Counted from the stretch's first letter, positions 54,745 through 63,346 are shown. The stretch is 64,000 nt of DNA from Flavobacteriales bacterium (GCA_019638115.1 JAHBUK010000001.1:762238-826237); one strand, 5' to 3'. Notes: generated by a model not told the origin, from the letters alone. Made by a program: numbers and translations.

Positions 54745-55719
54745 ATGACCATCACCCCGCCCCCCCTCCGCCCTGGTGACACCATCGCCATCATCCCAAC
54801 AGCACGCGCCATTTCCGTGGAAGAACTGCGCGACGGCATCGCACTCGCCGAAAGCTGGGGCCTGAAAGTGAAGCTCGGTGCAGGCATTGGCCGCAAGCAC
54901 TTCCAGCAGGCGGGTACTGCCGAGGAACGCGCCACCGACTTGCAAGCCGCGTTGAACGACCCGGATGTGCGTGCCATCTGGTGCGCCCGCGGCGGATACG
55001 GCACCGTACACCTGCTGGACCACCTGGACCTCGGCGTGCTGCGCAAAGACCCCAAATGGATCGTGGGCTTCAGCGACATCACCGTGCTGCACAATGCCTT
55101 ACACAACCTGGGCGTGGCCAGCCTGCATGCGCAGATGCCATTCAACATCGGGGCAAAGACGGAGGAGAGCAGGGAGAGTTTGCGGAGAGCGATGTTCGGG
55201 GAGGAAATTCGAGTGGCGAGTGACGAGTTGCGAGTGGCGAGTTCTGCCGGGCATTCACTCGCCACTCGCAACTCTCCACTCGTTACTCAGCGAGAAGGAA
55301 CGTGCGTTGGCGAATTAGTTGGCGGCAACCTCTCCCTGCTCTACGCCCTGCGCGGCACGCCCTACGACATCGACCCCAAGGGCAAGATCCTGTTCATCGA
55401 GGACCTGGACGAGTTGCTCTACCACATGGACCGCATGGTGCAGAATCTGCGGCTGGCGGGCTGGTTCAAGGGCCTGGCCGGGCTGATCTTGGGGGGGATG
55501 AGCGACATGCGCGACAAGAACCCGGAAGACCCCTTCGGCAAGAGCGCCGAGCGGATCATCGCCGATGCACTGGGCGATACCACCTACCCGGTGTGCTACG
55601 GTTTCCCAGCGGGCCACATCGATGATAACCACGCCTTGGTGTTGGGCACAAAAGCAACGCTCAGCGTCACCGCGAACGGGTGCACGCTGAGCGTTGATGG
55701 AACCAGAGCCGAGGCTTAG
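54745..55719 (+). CDS. LD-carboxypeptidase (peptidase S66)
   Basis: 324 residues from MTITPPPLRPGDTIAIIPTA, the family's usual start; a TTTACTTCG stretch sits just upstream. S66 enzymes trim the terminal D-Ala from tetrapeptides during peptidoglycan recycling, normally in the cytoplasm, which fits the lack of a signal peptide. The Ser-Glu-His triad is visible: S110 in GFSDITVLHNAL, E219 in LFIEDLDE and H291 in FPAGHIDDNH; the oxyanion region WCARGGYGT is present. A palindromic element of about 78 bases is inserted in frame between the two domains (residues about 156-182, reading IRVASDELRVASSAG). Its stop overlaps the stop of the convergent DUF4412 gene by four bases (55716-55719). Confidence 0.94.
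   Translation: MTITPPPLRPGDTIAIIPTARAISVEELRDGIALAESWGLKVKLGAGIGRKHFQQAGTAEERATDLQAALNDPDVRAIWCARGGYGTVHLLDHLDLGVLRKDPKWIVGFSDITVLHNALHNLGVASLHAQMPFNIGAKTEESRESLRRAMFGEEIRVASDELRVASSAGHSLATRNSPLVTQREGTCVGELVGGNLSLLYALRGTPYDIDPKGKILFIEDLDELLYHMDRMVQNLRLAGWFKGLAGLILGGMSDMRDKNPEDPFGKSAERIIADALGDTTYPVCYGFPAGHIDDNHALVLGTKATLSVTANGCTLSVDGTRAEA
55211..55288. repeat. Palindromic element inserted in the LD-carboxypeptidase gene
   Basis: A perfect 18-bp inverted repeat (55225-55242 with 55257-55274, 14-base loop) flanked by an imperfect outer pair (55211-55224 with 55275-55288). It is built from GAGTGGCGAGTGACGAGTTG-like motifs and is translated in frame. Confidence 0.82.
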
Positions 55720-56360
55720 TTCCGTTCGAACTTGTTGTAGCCAGCCGGGATCTCGAACAGGGAGGCTTTCTGGGCCGCTTTGGTGACTTTGCTAACCTCC
55801 AGGCGGCTTACCTCGGCACCGTCCATTTTCTGCTCGATGCCCAACATGGGGAACACGCCTTTGGCATCCTTGATCTGCAGGAAGAACACGGCCTGCTCGT
55901 CCTTGCGGTTGAGCGTCTCCAGCAAAGGGATGAAGAAATTGAACTCGTCGGCCGCCACCCAATAGGTGATCTGGCAATCCTCCTTGGGACTCTTCACCAG
56001 CCACTTTTCGCACTTGTAGCCGGCCACCTCCTTCATTTCGGCGGTCTTCTGCACCTGCACCTCCACATCCTTGGGCAGGCGCATGTTGGGCACATCCATG
56101 TAGAGCTTACGCTCGGGGCTGACGGCGGTGACGGTCTTGTCGCGCGTATCCACCAGCATGATGCCTTGAACCTCACCACGCGCACTGATCTCCTCGATCC
56201 GGATGCGATCACCCTTCACGTAGTACTTGTAGCTGGTTACCACCGGACCCGTGGTCTTGGTGAACTCCACGATGCCCTCGAAGGACTGGGCCATGGCCGT
56301 GGATGTGGCGAATACGGCTGCGAGGCCGAGGGTTCGGAAAAGGTGTTTGTTCAGTTGCAT
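55716..56360 (-). CDS. DUF4412 exported protein
   Basis: 214 residues from the ATG at 56360, giving the signal peptide MQLNKHLFRTLGLAAVFATSTAMAQ. The mature protein begins SFEGIVEFTKTTG and continues with YYVKGDRIRIEEISARG, MLVDTRDKTVTAVSPERKLYMDVP, and then GYKCEKWLVKSPKEDCQITYWVAADEFNFF, the pattern of DUF4412 proteins of Bacteroidota. These resemble LolA/LolB-type half-barrels, so a periplasmic lipid-related role is possible but unproven. The two Cys (KCEKW, DCQI) could pair. Its TAA stop lies within the same CTTAG as the TAG stop of the convergent LD-carboxypeptidase gene. Confidence 0.85.
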   Translation of the reverse strand: MQLNKHLFRTLGLAAVFATSTAMAQSFEGIVEFTKTTGPVVTSYKYYVKGDRIRIEEISARGEVQGIMLVDTRDKTVTAVSPERKLYMDVPNMRLPKDVEVQVQKTAEMKEVAGYKCEKWLVKSPKEDCQITYWVAADEFNFFIPLLETLNRKDEQAVFFLQIKDAKGVFPMLGIEQKMDGAEVSRLEVSKVTKAAQKASLFEIPAGYNKFERN

Positions 56361-56458
56361 GGCGCTGAGCTGGGCCCTTGGGCAGGGCATAAGATCTCCC
56401 AATTTTAATGCCTTCAACGGCGGGGGCGTTCCTTGGTTACGTCGATATTCGTCCACAA

Positions 56459-56839
56459 ATGGCTGAACATAACCAGACCGGTGCCACGGGCGAGCAACTC
56501 GCATGCCGCTTCCTGGAGCAGCAGGGCATGTTGGTGTTGGAACGCAACTGGCGCCACGGCCGGCACGAGATCGATGTGGTGGCCCAACAGGGAAAGGAAC
56601 TGGTGATCGTTGAAGTGAAGACCAGAAGCAGCGACCTTTACGGCCAACCTGCCGAAGCCGTGAAGCGCGGAAAACGCGGGAAGCTCATCAAGGCCGCCAA
56701 CGCATACGTGGAGCAGACCGGCTGCTCGTTAGCCATCCGGTTCGACATTGTCAGCATCATTCTCCACCCTTCGGGCAAGCCGTTCATCCATCACATCCCA
56801 GACGCCTTCTACCCCACCATCCATGACAAACCGCAGTGA
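56459..56839 (+). CDS. YraN/UPF0102 family putative nuclease-fold protein
   Basis: 126 residues from MAEHNQTGATGEQLACRFLEQQG; an ATG at 56408 is possible but would cover a GATATTCG promoter-like box at 56444-56451, and family members are about 120 residues long. Signature: GATGEQLACRFLEQQGMLVLERNWRHGRHEIDVVAQQGKELVIVEVKTR, with E, D, E and K of a PD-(D/E)xK nuclease-like core, then AVKRGKRGKLIKAANAYV and RFDIVSI. The cellular role is not settled. The next gene starts inside its last codons (17-base overlap). Confidence 0.92.
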   Translation: MAEHNQTGATGEQLACRFLEQQGMLVLERNWRHGRHEIDVVAQQGKELVIVEVKTRSSDLYGQPAEAVKRGKRGKLIKAANAYVEQTGCSLAIRFDIVSIILHPSGKPFIHHIPDAFYPTIHDKPQ

Positions 56840-57965
56840 AGGACGCCGCCCCGGGCGCGGCCGCAGTTCCGACAACGCCAAGCCAGGTGGCAAGGCACGC
56901 CCCAGCGGCCCGCGTCGCGCCGCTGGCGATCGCACTACCGATGGAGCCCCGGATCGTGGAGGCCGGCCGGCAAGCAAGCGTGCGGGCAAGCGCCCACCCG
57001 GTGCCGTGCGCCGTGGCGAAGAGCAAGCCACCGACCGCGGGCGCAGCACCCGCACGGAGCGGCCTGGCAGCGGGGAAGGCAAGGCACGCGCACCTTTCAA
57101 GCGCGCAGCAGGTGCTGGCAAGCCGGGTGGTGAGCGATCGGCAGCCGGATCGCGCACCGAGCGCCCACAGCGCCCCGGTATGGGCAAACGTCCTTTCGGC
57201 GCCGGACCCAAACGGAGCAAGAAGAGCAGCTCATCCGCAGGACCCAAGGTGGAAGGGCTGATCCGCCTGAACCGCTACCTCGCTCAAAGCGGCATCTGCA
57301 GCCGCAGAGAGGCCGACGACCTGATAAAGGCCGGGGTGGTGAGCGTGAACGGCAAGATCGTGACGGAGATGGGCGCCAAAGTATTCGCCTCGGACAAGGT
57401 GCACTATGGCGGTCAGCGCCTGAGCATGGAGAAGAAGCGCTACGTGCTCTTGAACAAGCCCAAGGGCTTCATCACCACCACCGACGACCCCCAGGACCGC
57501 AAGACCGTGATGCACCTGGTGACCCATGCCTGCCCAGAACGGCTCTACCCGGTGGGTCGCCTGGACCGCATGACCACCGGCGTGCTGCTGATGACCAACG
57601 ATGGCGACCTGGCCAAGAAGCTCACCCACCCCAGCCACGGCGCTGAGAAGATCTACCACGTGACCACGGACAAGTCGGTGACCAAGGCGCACCTGGTGCA
57701 ACTGGTGGAAGGCATCACCTTGGAGGATGGACCGGCGCAGGCCGACGAGGCCAACTACGTGGACGGTGCGGGCAAGCGCGAGGTGGGCGTCAAGATCCAC
57801 ATGGGGCGCAACCGCATCGTGCGCCGCATGTTCGAGCACCTGGGCTACGAGGTGGTGAAACTGGACCGCGTGGTGTTCGCCGGGCTCACCAAAAAGGACC
57901 TGCCCCGCAGCAAATTCAGGCACCTTACGGAGAACGAGGTGCTCTTCCTGAGCAAACGGAAGTAG
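56823..57965 (+). CDS. RluB/RsuA-family rRNA pseudouridine synthase with basic N-terminal extension
   Basis: 380 residues from the ATG at 56823, overlapping yraN by 17 bases. Residues about 1-140 are a low-complexity, Arg/Gly/Lys/Pro-rich disordered extension (for example GRRPGRGRSS and PSGPRRAAGD) of the kind seen on Bacteroidota RluB proteins. An S4 RNA-binding domain follows (IRLNRYLAQSGICSRREAD, about 145-200), then the catalytic domain with GRLDRMTTGVLLMTNDG; D248 is the expected catalytic aspartate. The C-terminal GRNRIVRRMFEHLGYEVVKL is typical of the RsuA/RluB branch, which modifies 16S or 23S rRNA; the position cannot be told from sequence. Base composition of the extension is even more GC-rich than the rest. 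Confidence 0.94.
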   Translation: MTNRSEGRRPGRGRSSDNAKPGGKARPSGPRRAAGDRTTDGAPDRGGRPASKRAGKRPPGAVRRGEEQATDRGRSTRTERPGSGEGKARAPFKRAAGAGKPGGERSAAGSRTERPQRPGMGKRPFGAGPKRSKKSSSSAGPKVEGLIRLNRYLAQSGICSRREADDLIKAGVVSVNGKIVTEMGAKVFASDKVHYGGQRLSMEKKRYVLLNKPKGFITTTDDPQDRKTVMHLVTHACPERLYPVGRLDRMTTGVLLMTNDGDLAKKLTHPSHGAEKIYHVTTDKSVTKAHLVQLVEGITLEDGPAQADEANYVDGAGKREVGVKIHMGRNRIVRRMFEHLGYEVVKLDRVVFAGLTKKDLPRSKFRHLTENEVLFLSKRK

Positions 57966-58029
57966 CGCAATAACAGCGCGCTGTGAACGAACGGCACGCG
58001 ATCGGCCGTTAGGCATCCACACACCCGGA

Positions 58030-58037
58030 TACCTTTC
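58030..58037 (+). promoter_or_regulatory. Putative -7 element TACCTTTC
   Basis: TACCTTTC, 10 bases before the AsmA-family start; followed by a second ACCTTCG just before the ATG. Confidence 0.35.
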
Positions 58038-58047
58038 GACCTTCGCC

Positions 58048-60768
58048 ATGCTACGTCGTTCGCGCAACCTGCTGCTCCTGTTCGCCGGCCTGCTCGTGGC
58101 CGGGTTCACGACCCTGGTGGTGCTGGCCAAGGTGTACGAGCCCGAGGTGAAGCAACGGCTGGTGGCCGCCATCAACGAACGGCTGCATGCCCCGGTGAGC
58201 GTGGGCGATATGGACCTCACGCTCATTGCGCGCTTCCCCAACGCGAGCCTGCGCCTGCAGAACGTGTATGCCCAGGAAGTGCGCAGCGATGGCCTTGCTC
58301 CGGACACCCTGCTGTATGCCGAAGAGCTCTTCCTGGAGTTCAGCCTCATCGACCTGATCCGCGGCAACTACACCGTCAAGTACATACACGGCACCGCAGT
58401 AACGGCCTATCCGGCGCTGGATCGGAACGGGCAGGAGAACTACCTGATCTGGAAGAGCGACAGCACCAGCACCTCCAACGCCATCGCCTTGGAGCGCGTG
58501 AGCTTCAATGAGCTTGTGCTGCGGTTCCGCGACGATCGCGATGGACTGGAAATACTGACCCGGAACCGCGAACTGACGCTGCGCGGCGCCTTTTCAGATG
58601 CCGCCAACAACGTGGGCATCGAGGGCAACATGCACTTGGTGCATTGGCAAAAGGGCACCGAACTGCTGCTGGCGGACCGCAAAGCCGACATCCGTGCCGA
58701 GCTGGCCTTCGGAGGTGCTGATGGTGTGTTCCGCATTACGCGCGGAGAGCTCCGGAGCGGCAAGGTGCCCTTGGAATTCACCCTGGAAATGGCACCCGAC
58801 GCCAAAGGGCGTACCCTGGACCTGCGTGCCAACGGACTGGGTTTACCGCTGGCCGAGACTGCCGCCCTGCTGCCCGAGCAGATGGCCAAATACCTGCAGC
58901 GCTATGGCATGAAAGGCGAAGTGGACCTGGCCGTGCGCTACTCCGGCCCCCTCTACGGTGCTGGACCTTCGCTGGCCCTGGGCGCGAAAGTGAGCAAGGG
59001 CCGCATGAAGGAACGTGTAAGCGGGACCGTACTGAGCGACATCTTCGGCGAGCTTTCCTTGGAACTCAGCCAATCGGGCACGCCGAGCAAATTGTTGGTG
59101 AAGGACTTTTCGGCACGCAGCGCGAAAGGTTCCATCAGTGGCAACTGGTCCTCCAACGGCATCACCAACGCAACGCTGAAGGCCGACCTGCACGGTGACA
59201 TCGCGCTGGCCGACCTGCTCCGTTTCGCACAGATCGACACCCTGGAGCAGGTGAGCGGCCACCTGAAGGCCAATGCCCGGGTGGAAGGCAAACTCCGCGA
59301 CCTTGGCGACCTGAAGGCCAGCGACCTGCGCGCGCTGCGCATCGATGGCAACGTGGAACTGCGCGATGCCACGTTGAAGCTGAAAGGTGTGCGGCACCGC
59401 GTGGAACACCTCGATGCCGCGCTCGCCATAAAGGGCAACGATGCAGCCATCGAACACCTGCGCGGCGAATTGCAAGGCAGCACCATCACCCTGCAAGGCA
59501 GCCTGCGCAACCTAATGCCCTACCTGCTCTTCGACGACCAGCGTTTGGTGATCGAGGCCAAGGCTGCAAGCCCCAACCTGGACCTGGCCGCGCTGCTGCT
59601 CGACCCGGCACCGGCCAAACGCAACAGCTCTCCTGCGGAAGAGAAGCCTTACACCCTGAGCCTGCCCGCCACCATTGAGCTGGATCTGCAGGTGCGCGTG
59701 GAGGAACTGGCCTTCGAGGACTTCCGCGCCAACGCCATCAACGGCACCGTGCGCATGAAGGACCGCGTGCTGAAAGCCAGCCCGATGACCTTCAACACCG
59801 CTTCCGGTGCCGTGCTCGGCTCCCTGCAACTGGATGCGCGCGATCCCCGAGTCCACCAACTGGCCATCGAAGCCACCTTCAAGGACATCAACATCACGCA
59901 GCTCTTCCGGGAGTTCAAGGATTTCGGACAGGACTTCATCGGGCACCGGCACCTGAGCGGGCGCTCGCAGGCACACATCCGCTTGAACGCACCCATGTCG
60001 CCCAGCCTTTCCATCGACATGCAGCGCCTCACCTGCACCGTGGACATCGCCATTGAGGAGGGCGGCATCAAGGGGCACGAACCCATCATCGCCGTGGCCG
60101 ACCACCTGAAGGGCAACAAGCTGGTGGCACCCTTCGTGAACATCCCAGAACTCCGCAAACGCCTGACGGACATCCGCTTCGCCCGCTTGGAGAACCGCAT
60201 CGACATTCGCGATGGTGCCGTACACATCCCCTTGATGGAGGTGCGCAGCACGGCCATGGACATCGAACTGAGCGGAACGCATTGGTTCGACGATCGGATC
60301 GATCACCACCTGAACTTCCGCTTGAGCGACCTCTTCCGCATGGGTAAACCCACCCGTGACGAGTTCGGCCCCATTGCGGATGATGGCACCGGCATGCGCG
60401 TTTTCCTGCGGATGTACGGCACGGCCAGCGACCCGCAGTTCGCCAACGACGGGGCCATGGCAGCAGCACGGCGCAAGCAGCAATTCCAGCAGGAGAAACA
60501 GGAGTTGCGCGACATCCTGCGCCAAGACCTTGGCCTCTTCAAAGGCAAGGAAGGTGGCAACACCACCAGCCGCCCGGCCGAAACCGGCACCACCATCAAA
60601 GTGGATTGGGGTGATCCGGAACCGGCACCCACCACGAGCACGGTACGCAAGGACAGCACGAAGACCGAGGAACCCAAGCAGCGCAAAGGCCTGGGCAAAC
60701 TCCTGCAGGACGACAAGGACACCGGCAAGGACGGGCAACCGCGTGAGCGGGTGAAAGTGGAGGAGTAG
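58048..60768 (+). CDS. AsmA-family envelope protein
   Basis: 906 residues. One N-terminal membrane anchor (NLLLLFAGLLVAGFTTLVVLA) is followed by the AsmA start VYEPEVKQRLVAAINERLHAPVSVGDMDLTLIARFPNASL, with the conserved aspartate and F-P-x-A/V-S-L. The body is repetitive beta sequence (VNF/SGN-type grooves such as ISGNWSSNGITNATLKADLHG and IDGNVELRDATLKLKG), and an AsmA C-terminal region runs from about 560 to 790. The tail (about 800-906) is highly charged and disordered (KQQFQQEKQELRDILRQD; Lys/Glu/Pro-rich end). AsmA-like proteins are thought to be bridge-like lipid carriers between inner and outer membrane in Gram-negatives. It probably forms its own transcript. Confidence 0.88.
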   Translation: MLRRSRNLLLLFAGLLVAGFTTLVVLAKVYEPEVKQRLVAAINERLHAPVSVGDMDLTLIARFPNASLRLQNVYAQEVRSDGLAPDTLLYAEELFLEFSLIDLIRGNYTVKYIHGTAVTAYPALDRNGQENYLIWKSDSTSTSNAIALERVSFNELVLRFRDDRDGLEILTRNRELTLRGAFSDAANNVGIEGNMHLVHWQKGTELLLADRKADIRAELAFGGADGVFRITRGELRSGKVPLEFTLEMAPDAKGRTLDLRANGLGLPLAETAALLPEQMAKYLQRYGMKGEVDLAVRYSGPLYGAGPSLALGAKVSKGRMKERVSGTVLSDIFGELSLELSQSGTPSKLLVKDFSARSAKGSISGNWSSNGITNATLKADLHGDIALADLLRFAQIDTLEQVSGHLKANARVEGKLRDLGDLKASDLRALRIDGNVELRDATLKLKGVRHRVEHLDAALAIKGNDAAIEHLRGELQGSTITLQGSLRNLMPYLLFDDQRLVIEAKAASPNLDLAALLLDPAPAKRNSSPAEEKPYTLSLPATIELDLQVRVEELAFEDFRANAINGTVRMKDRVLKASPMTFNTASGAVLGSLQLDARDPRVHQLAIEATFKDINITQLFREFKDFGQDFIGHRHLSGRSQAHIRLNAPMSPSLSIDMQRLTCTVDIAIEEGGIKGHEPIIAVADHLKGNKLVAPFVNIPELRKRLTDIRFARLENRIDIRDGAVHIPLMEVRSTAMDIELSGTHWFDDRIDHHLNFRLSDLFRMGKPTRDEFGPIADDGTGMRVFLRMYGTASDPQFANDGAMAAARRKQQFQQEKQELRDILRQDLGLFKGKEGGNTTSRPAETGTTIKVDWGDPEPAPTTSTVRKDSTKTEEPKQRKGLGKLLQDDKDTGKDGQPRERVKVEE

Positions 60769-60769
60769 C

Positions 60770-60932
60770 AGAAGCCATCTCAAACTGGTTTTTGGAAGCG
60801 AGCCGGATGGATCTTTCGGCCAGCCAAGGCGCGAAATCCGCGCATAGCTGGATGCTCTGTAAGGGTTGAGCAACGCAGGATGGCCGAAAGAGGCGCCGGC
60901 GCAGCCCGAAGGATTATTTTGAGATGGCTTCT
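60770..60932. mobile_element. 163-bp MITE-like element with perfect 15-bp terminal inverted repeats
   Basis: Ends AGAAGCCATCTCAAA (60770-60784) and TTTGAGATGGCTTCT (60918-60932) are perfect inverted repeats. Inside, TCTTTCGGCCA (60812-60822) pairs with TGGCCGAAAGA (60881-60891), and GCGCG/CGCGC forms a small hairpin at 60829-60843. There is no ORF of its own and no clear target-site duplication. It fills the gap between the AsmA-family stop and the histidine kinase. Confidence 0.75.
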
Positions 60933-60963
60933 AACCTCAATGGCGATCTTCACGCCCGCCGCC

Positions 60964-62502
60964 ATGGACCTCTATTCGCGCAAGCAACGCTGGAAACTGC
61001 TGTTGGCCGTCGTCGCCCTGTTGATGGTGGGTGCATCCCTGTGGTACAGCAACCGCATTGTGCAGGCCGTGCGCCAGGAGGAGCGGCGCAAGGTGAGGCT
61101 GTGGGCCGAGGCCGTGCAGAACCGCGCCGAACTGGTGAACTACACCGAGCGCCTGTTCCAGCGCCTGCGCGAGGAGGAGCGCAAAAAAGTGCGCCTCTAT
61201 GCCGAAGCACAACTGCGCCTGGTGAACAGCAACGAGGACGACCTCTCCTTCTACCTCAGCGTGGTCACCGACAACACCACCGTGCCCGTGATCATCACCG
61301 ATGCCAAGGGCCAGGTGAAGTTCCACCGCAACCTGCCCGAGGCCATCTCCAGCTCGCCCGAGCGCCTGAAGGAGGAGGTGAAGAACATGCAGCGCGAACC
61401 GATCGAGATCTCCGTGCTGGACCAGAAACAGTACCTCTACTACAAGGACTCGAAGGTGTTCACCGAGTTGCAGGAAGTGATGGACGGCATCATACGCTCC
61501 TTCATCTCGGAGACGGTGATGAGCACCGCCGCCGTGCCGGTGATCTACACGGACAGTACACGCACTCGCATCATCGAGCACAGCAACATCGATGAGGAGA
61601 TCGCGGCGGACACCATGGCGCTGCGTGCACGCATAGCGGCCATGGAGAAAGCCAACCCGCCGATCCTCATCAACCTACCCGGAATCGGTAAGCACTACAT
61701 CTACTACGAGGAATCGCTGGTGATCACCCAGCTGCGCTACTTCCCTTATGTGCAGCTGATCATCCTCGGCCTGTTCCTGCTGGTGGCCTATGCGCTCTTC
61801 AGCATCTTCCGCAATGCGGAGCAGAACCAGGTGTGGGTGGGCATGGCCAAGGAGACCGCGCATCAACTGGGCACACCGCTCAGTTCGCTGATGGCCTGGA
61901 TGGAACTGTTGAAGGCCCAGAACGTGGACCCCGAAGCGCTGAACGAGATGCGCAAGGATGTGGACCGGCTGGAGGTGATCACCGAGCGCTTCAGCAAGAT
62001 CGGATCCGCACCGGACCTTACCAGCGAGAAGCTCTACCACACCCTGCGCGCCACCGTGCTCTACCTGCGTCCACGCCTACCGGGTCGTGTGAAGATCGAG
62101 ATCGCACAGCCGGAGGACACCGAGCTGCAAGTACCGTTGAACCGCGCGCTCTTCAGCTGGGTGTTCGAGAACTTGATCCGCAACGCCATTGATGCCATGG
62201 AGGGAGAAGGCGCGATCAACCTGGAGATCATACCTGAGGGCAACCAAGTGCACGTGGATGTGACCGACAACGGAAAGGGCATACCCGCCTCGCAACAGGC
62301 GACCGTCTTCAGACCAGGCTTCACCACCAAAAAACGCGGCTGGGGCTTGGGACTGTCGCTCAGCAAACGGATCATCGAACAGTACCACGGCGGCAAGATC
62401 TTCGTGAAGAAGAGCGCTCCCGGTAAAGGCACCACCTTCCGCATTACGCTGAACCAGGGAGTGTTGGGGACGGCGTTGGTGAGCGAGACCGAGAATTCCT
62501 GA
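60964..62502 (+). CDS. Membrane-bound sensor histidine kinase
   Basis: 512 residues from MDLYSRKQRWKLLLAVVALL; longer frames start inside the MITE-like element and are less likely. Two membrane helices (about 10-30 and about 258-282, VQLIILGLFLLVAYALFSIF) flank a periplasmic sensor region with coiled-coil-like ends (RLFQRLREEERKKVRLYAE) and PAS-like strands (VPVIITDAKGQVKFHRN). The kinase core has H-box MAKETAHQLGTPLSSL (H300), N-box FENLIRNAIDAME, G1 VTDNGKGIP and F/G2 GFTTKKRGWGLGLSLSKRII. No response regulator gene is adjacent, so it is an orphan in this window. Confidence 0.95.
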   Translation: MDLYSRKQRWKLLLAVVALLMVGASLWYSNRIVQAVRQEERRKVRLWAEAVQNRAELVNYTERLFQRLREEERKKVRLYAEAQLRLVNSNEDDLSFYLSVVTDNTTVPVIITDAKGQVKFHRNLPEAISSSPERLKEEVKNMQREPIEISVLDQKQYLYYKDSKVFTELQEVMDGIIRSFISETVMSTAAVPVIYTDSTRTRIIEHSNIDEEIAADTMALRARIAAMEKANPPILINLPGIGKHYIYYEESLVITQLRYFPYVQLIILGLFLLVAYALFSIFRNAEQNQVWVGMAKETAHQLGTPLSSLMAWMELLKAQNVDPEALNEMRKDVDRLEVITERFSKIGSAPDLTSEKLYHTLRATVLYLRPRLPGRVKIEIAQPEDTELQVPLNRALFSWVFENLIRNAIDAMEGEGAINLEIIPEGNQVHVDVTDNGKGIPASQQATVFRPGFTTKKRGWGLGLSLSKRIIEQYHGGKIFVKKSAPGKGTTFRITLNQGVLGTALVSETENS

Positions 62503-62559
62503 AGCAATCAAGGTTGGGAAATCCTGAGGCTCACAAGAACAATGTTCAGGACACCGGTA

Positions 62560-63136
62560 GTTGGCAGCCAAAAAATATGAAGAGACACTTACCGCTCTTA
62601 ATTACGGTCGCGTGCTTGGCTTCTTGTTCTTCCGAACCCAAGGCTGAAAGAATCGATGAAGTCCCACCTATCAATGCTGGCGTGATAGGAACTACAGACA
62701 ACATTGCCGTTGAAGAATATGAACCTCTCGAAATACTTGGGATTGACAATCCACAAATTTTGCAGGACACATTTGTAATAGACCAGACTAGTGTAGTATT
62801 CTTCATCTTGACCCAAGTTGAATACGACACACTAATGCACAAGTCAGGAAAAGATGCTCCTGACGTAAACGAAAGTCTTGCCGATTTCTCATATTACGCT
62901 GATAAAACATGTAAAAATTTGAATAAGAGGGGAATGAGATCTGATTTCGTAGCTTATCAACAATTCATCATAATGACGAAAAAAGGTCCTCAATACTTCA
63001 ATCGTAAAAATCAAAACATGGACATGGGTGTGATAATATTCAACGGAACAAAAAATCCGGTAATTGAGTCCGGAGTATTCACCGATACAGACTACCAGAA
63101 AATGATCGATGAAAATTTGAAATGATAACTGCCAAC
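62560..63136. other. AT-rich cassette bounded by inverted GTTGGCAG/CTGCCAAC
   Basis: GTTGGCAG at 62560-62567 and CTGCCAAC at 63129-63136 are perfect 8-bp inverted copies bracketing the lipoprotein gene. From about 62,560 to 63,340 the sequence is strikingly AT-rich compared with its roughly 60% GC surroundings. The 221 bases after the lipoprotein gene (63126-63346) are also AT-rich and carry no recognised gene. Confidence 0.55.
62577..63125 (+). CDS. Small lipoprotein of unknown function, probably acquired
   Basis: 182 residues from MKRHLPLLITVACLASCSS, which has a lipobox LASC (Cys17); the frame is open to 62514 but that part has no signal character. The mature part starts SSEPKAERIDEVPP and includes FVIDQTSVVFFILTQVEYDTLM and FSYYADKTCKNLNKRGMRSDFV. 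It ends KMIDENLK. No known family was recognised. Codon use is AT-rich, unlike every neighbour, and the gene is bracketed by short inverted repeats, so transfer as a single-gene cassette is likely. An outer-membrane or inner-membrane-anchored lipoprotein is expected. Confidence 0.8.
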   Translation: MKRHLPLLITVACLASCSSEPKAERIDEVPPINAGVIGTTDNIAVEEYEPLEILGIDNPQILQDTFVIDQTSVVFFILTQVEYDTLMHKSGKDAPDVNESLADFSYYADKTCKNLNKRGMRSDFVAYQQFIIMTKKGPQYFNRKNQNMDMGVIIFNGTKNPVIESGVFTDTDYQKMIDENLK

Positions 63137-63346
63137 ATAGCACACGGAAAGCGCGTGCCAAAAATAGATGAAGACTAAACAAGAGTTTAGTATTTTAGTG
63201 CCATCAAGGCGAATCCGAATCTATTCCGCCATTCCTGCTTTTATCAGTTTTGAACTGAAAATTGAACGTTATACCAGAGGACTTCATCCAAGGCGCCATT
63301 TGACAATCCCGAATACAATAAACAGGCGAGATTCCTATCCCACCCT

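Noticed and set aside
57231-58367. A 378-codon minus-strand frame over the pseudouridine synthase and AsmA starts
   Set aside because: Ser/Arg/His-rich shadow without family features; both plus-strand genes are well supported.
60880-60963. Upstream start for the histidine kinase
   Set aside because: It lies inside the right end of the MITE-like element and adds residues without family similarity; the ATG at 60964 starts with the membrane helix region.
62560-63136. Integron gene cassette with attC site
   Set aside because: The border GTTGGCA does not fit GTTRRRY, no paired R and L boxes were found and no integrase is present; only short inverted borders are claimed.
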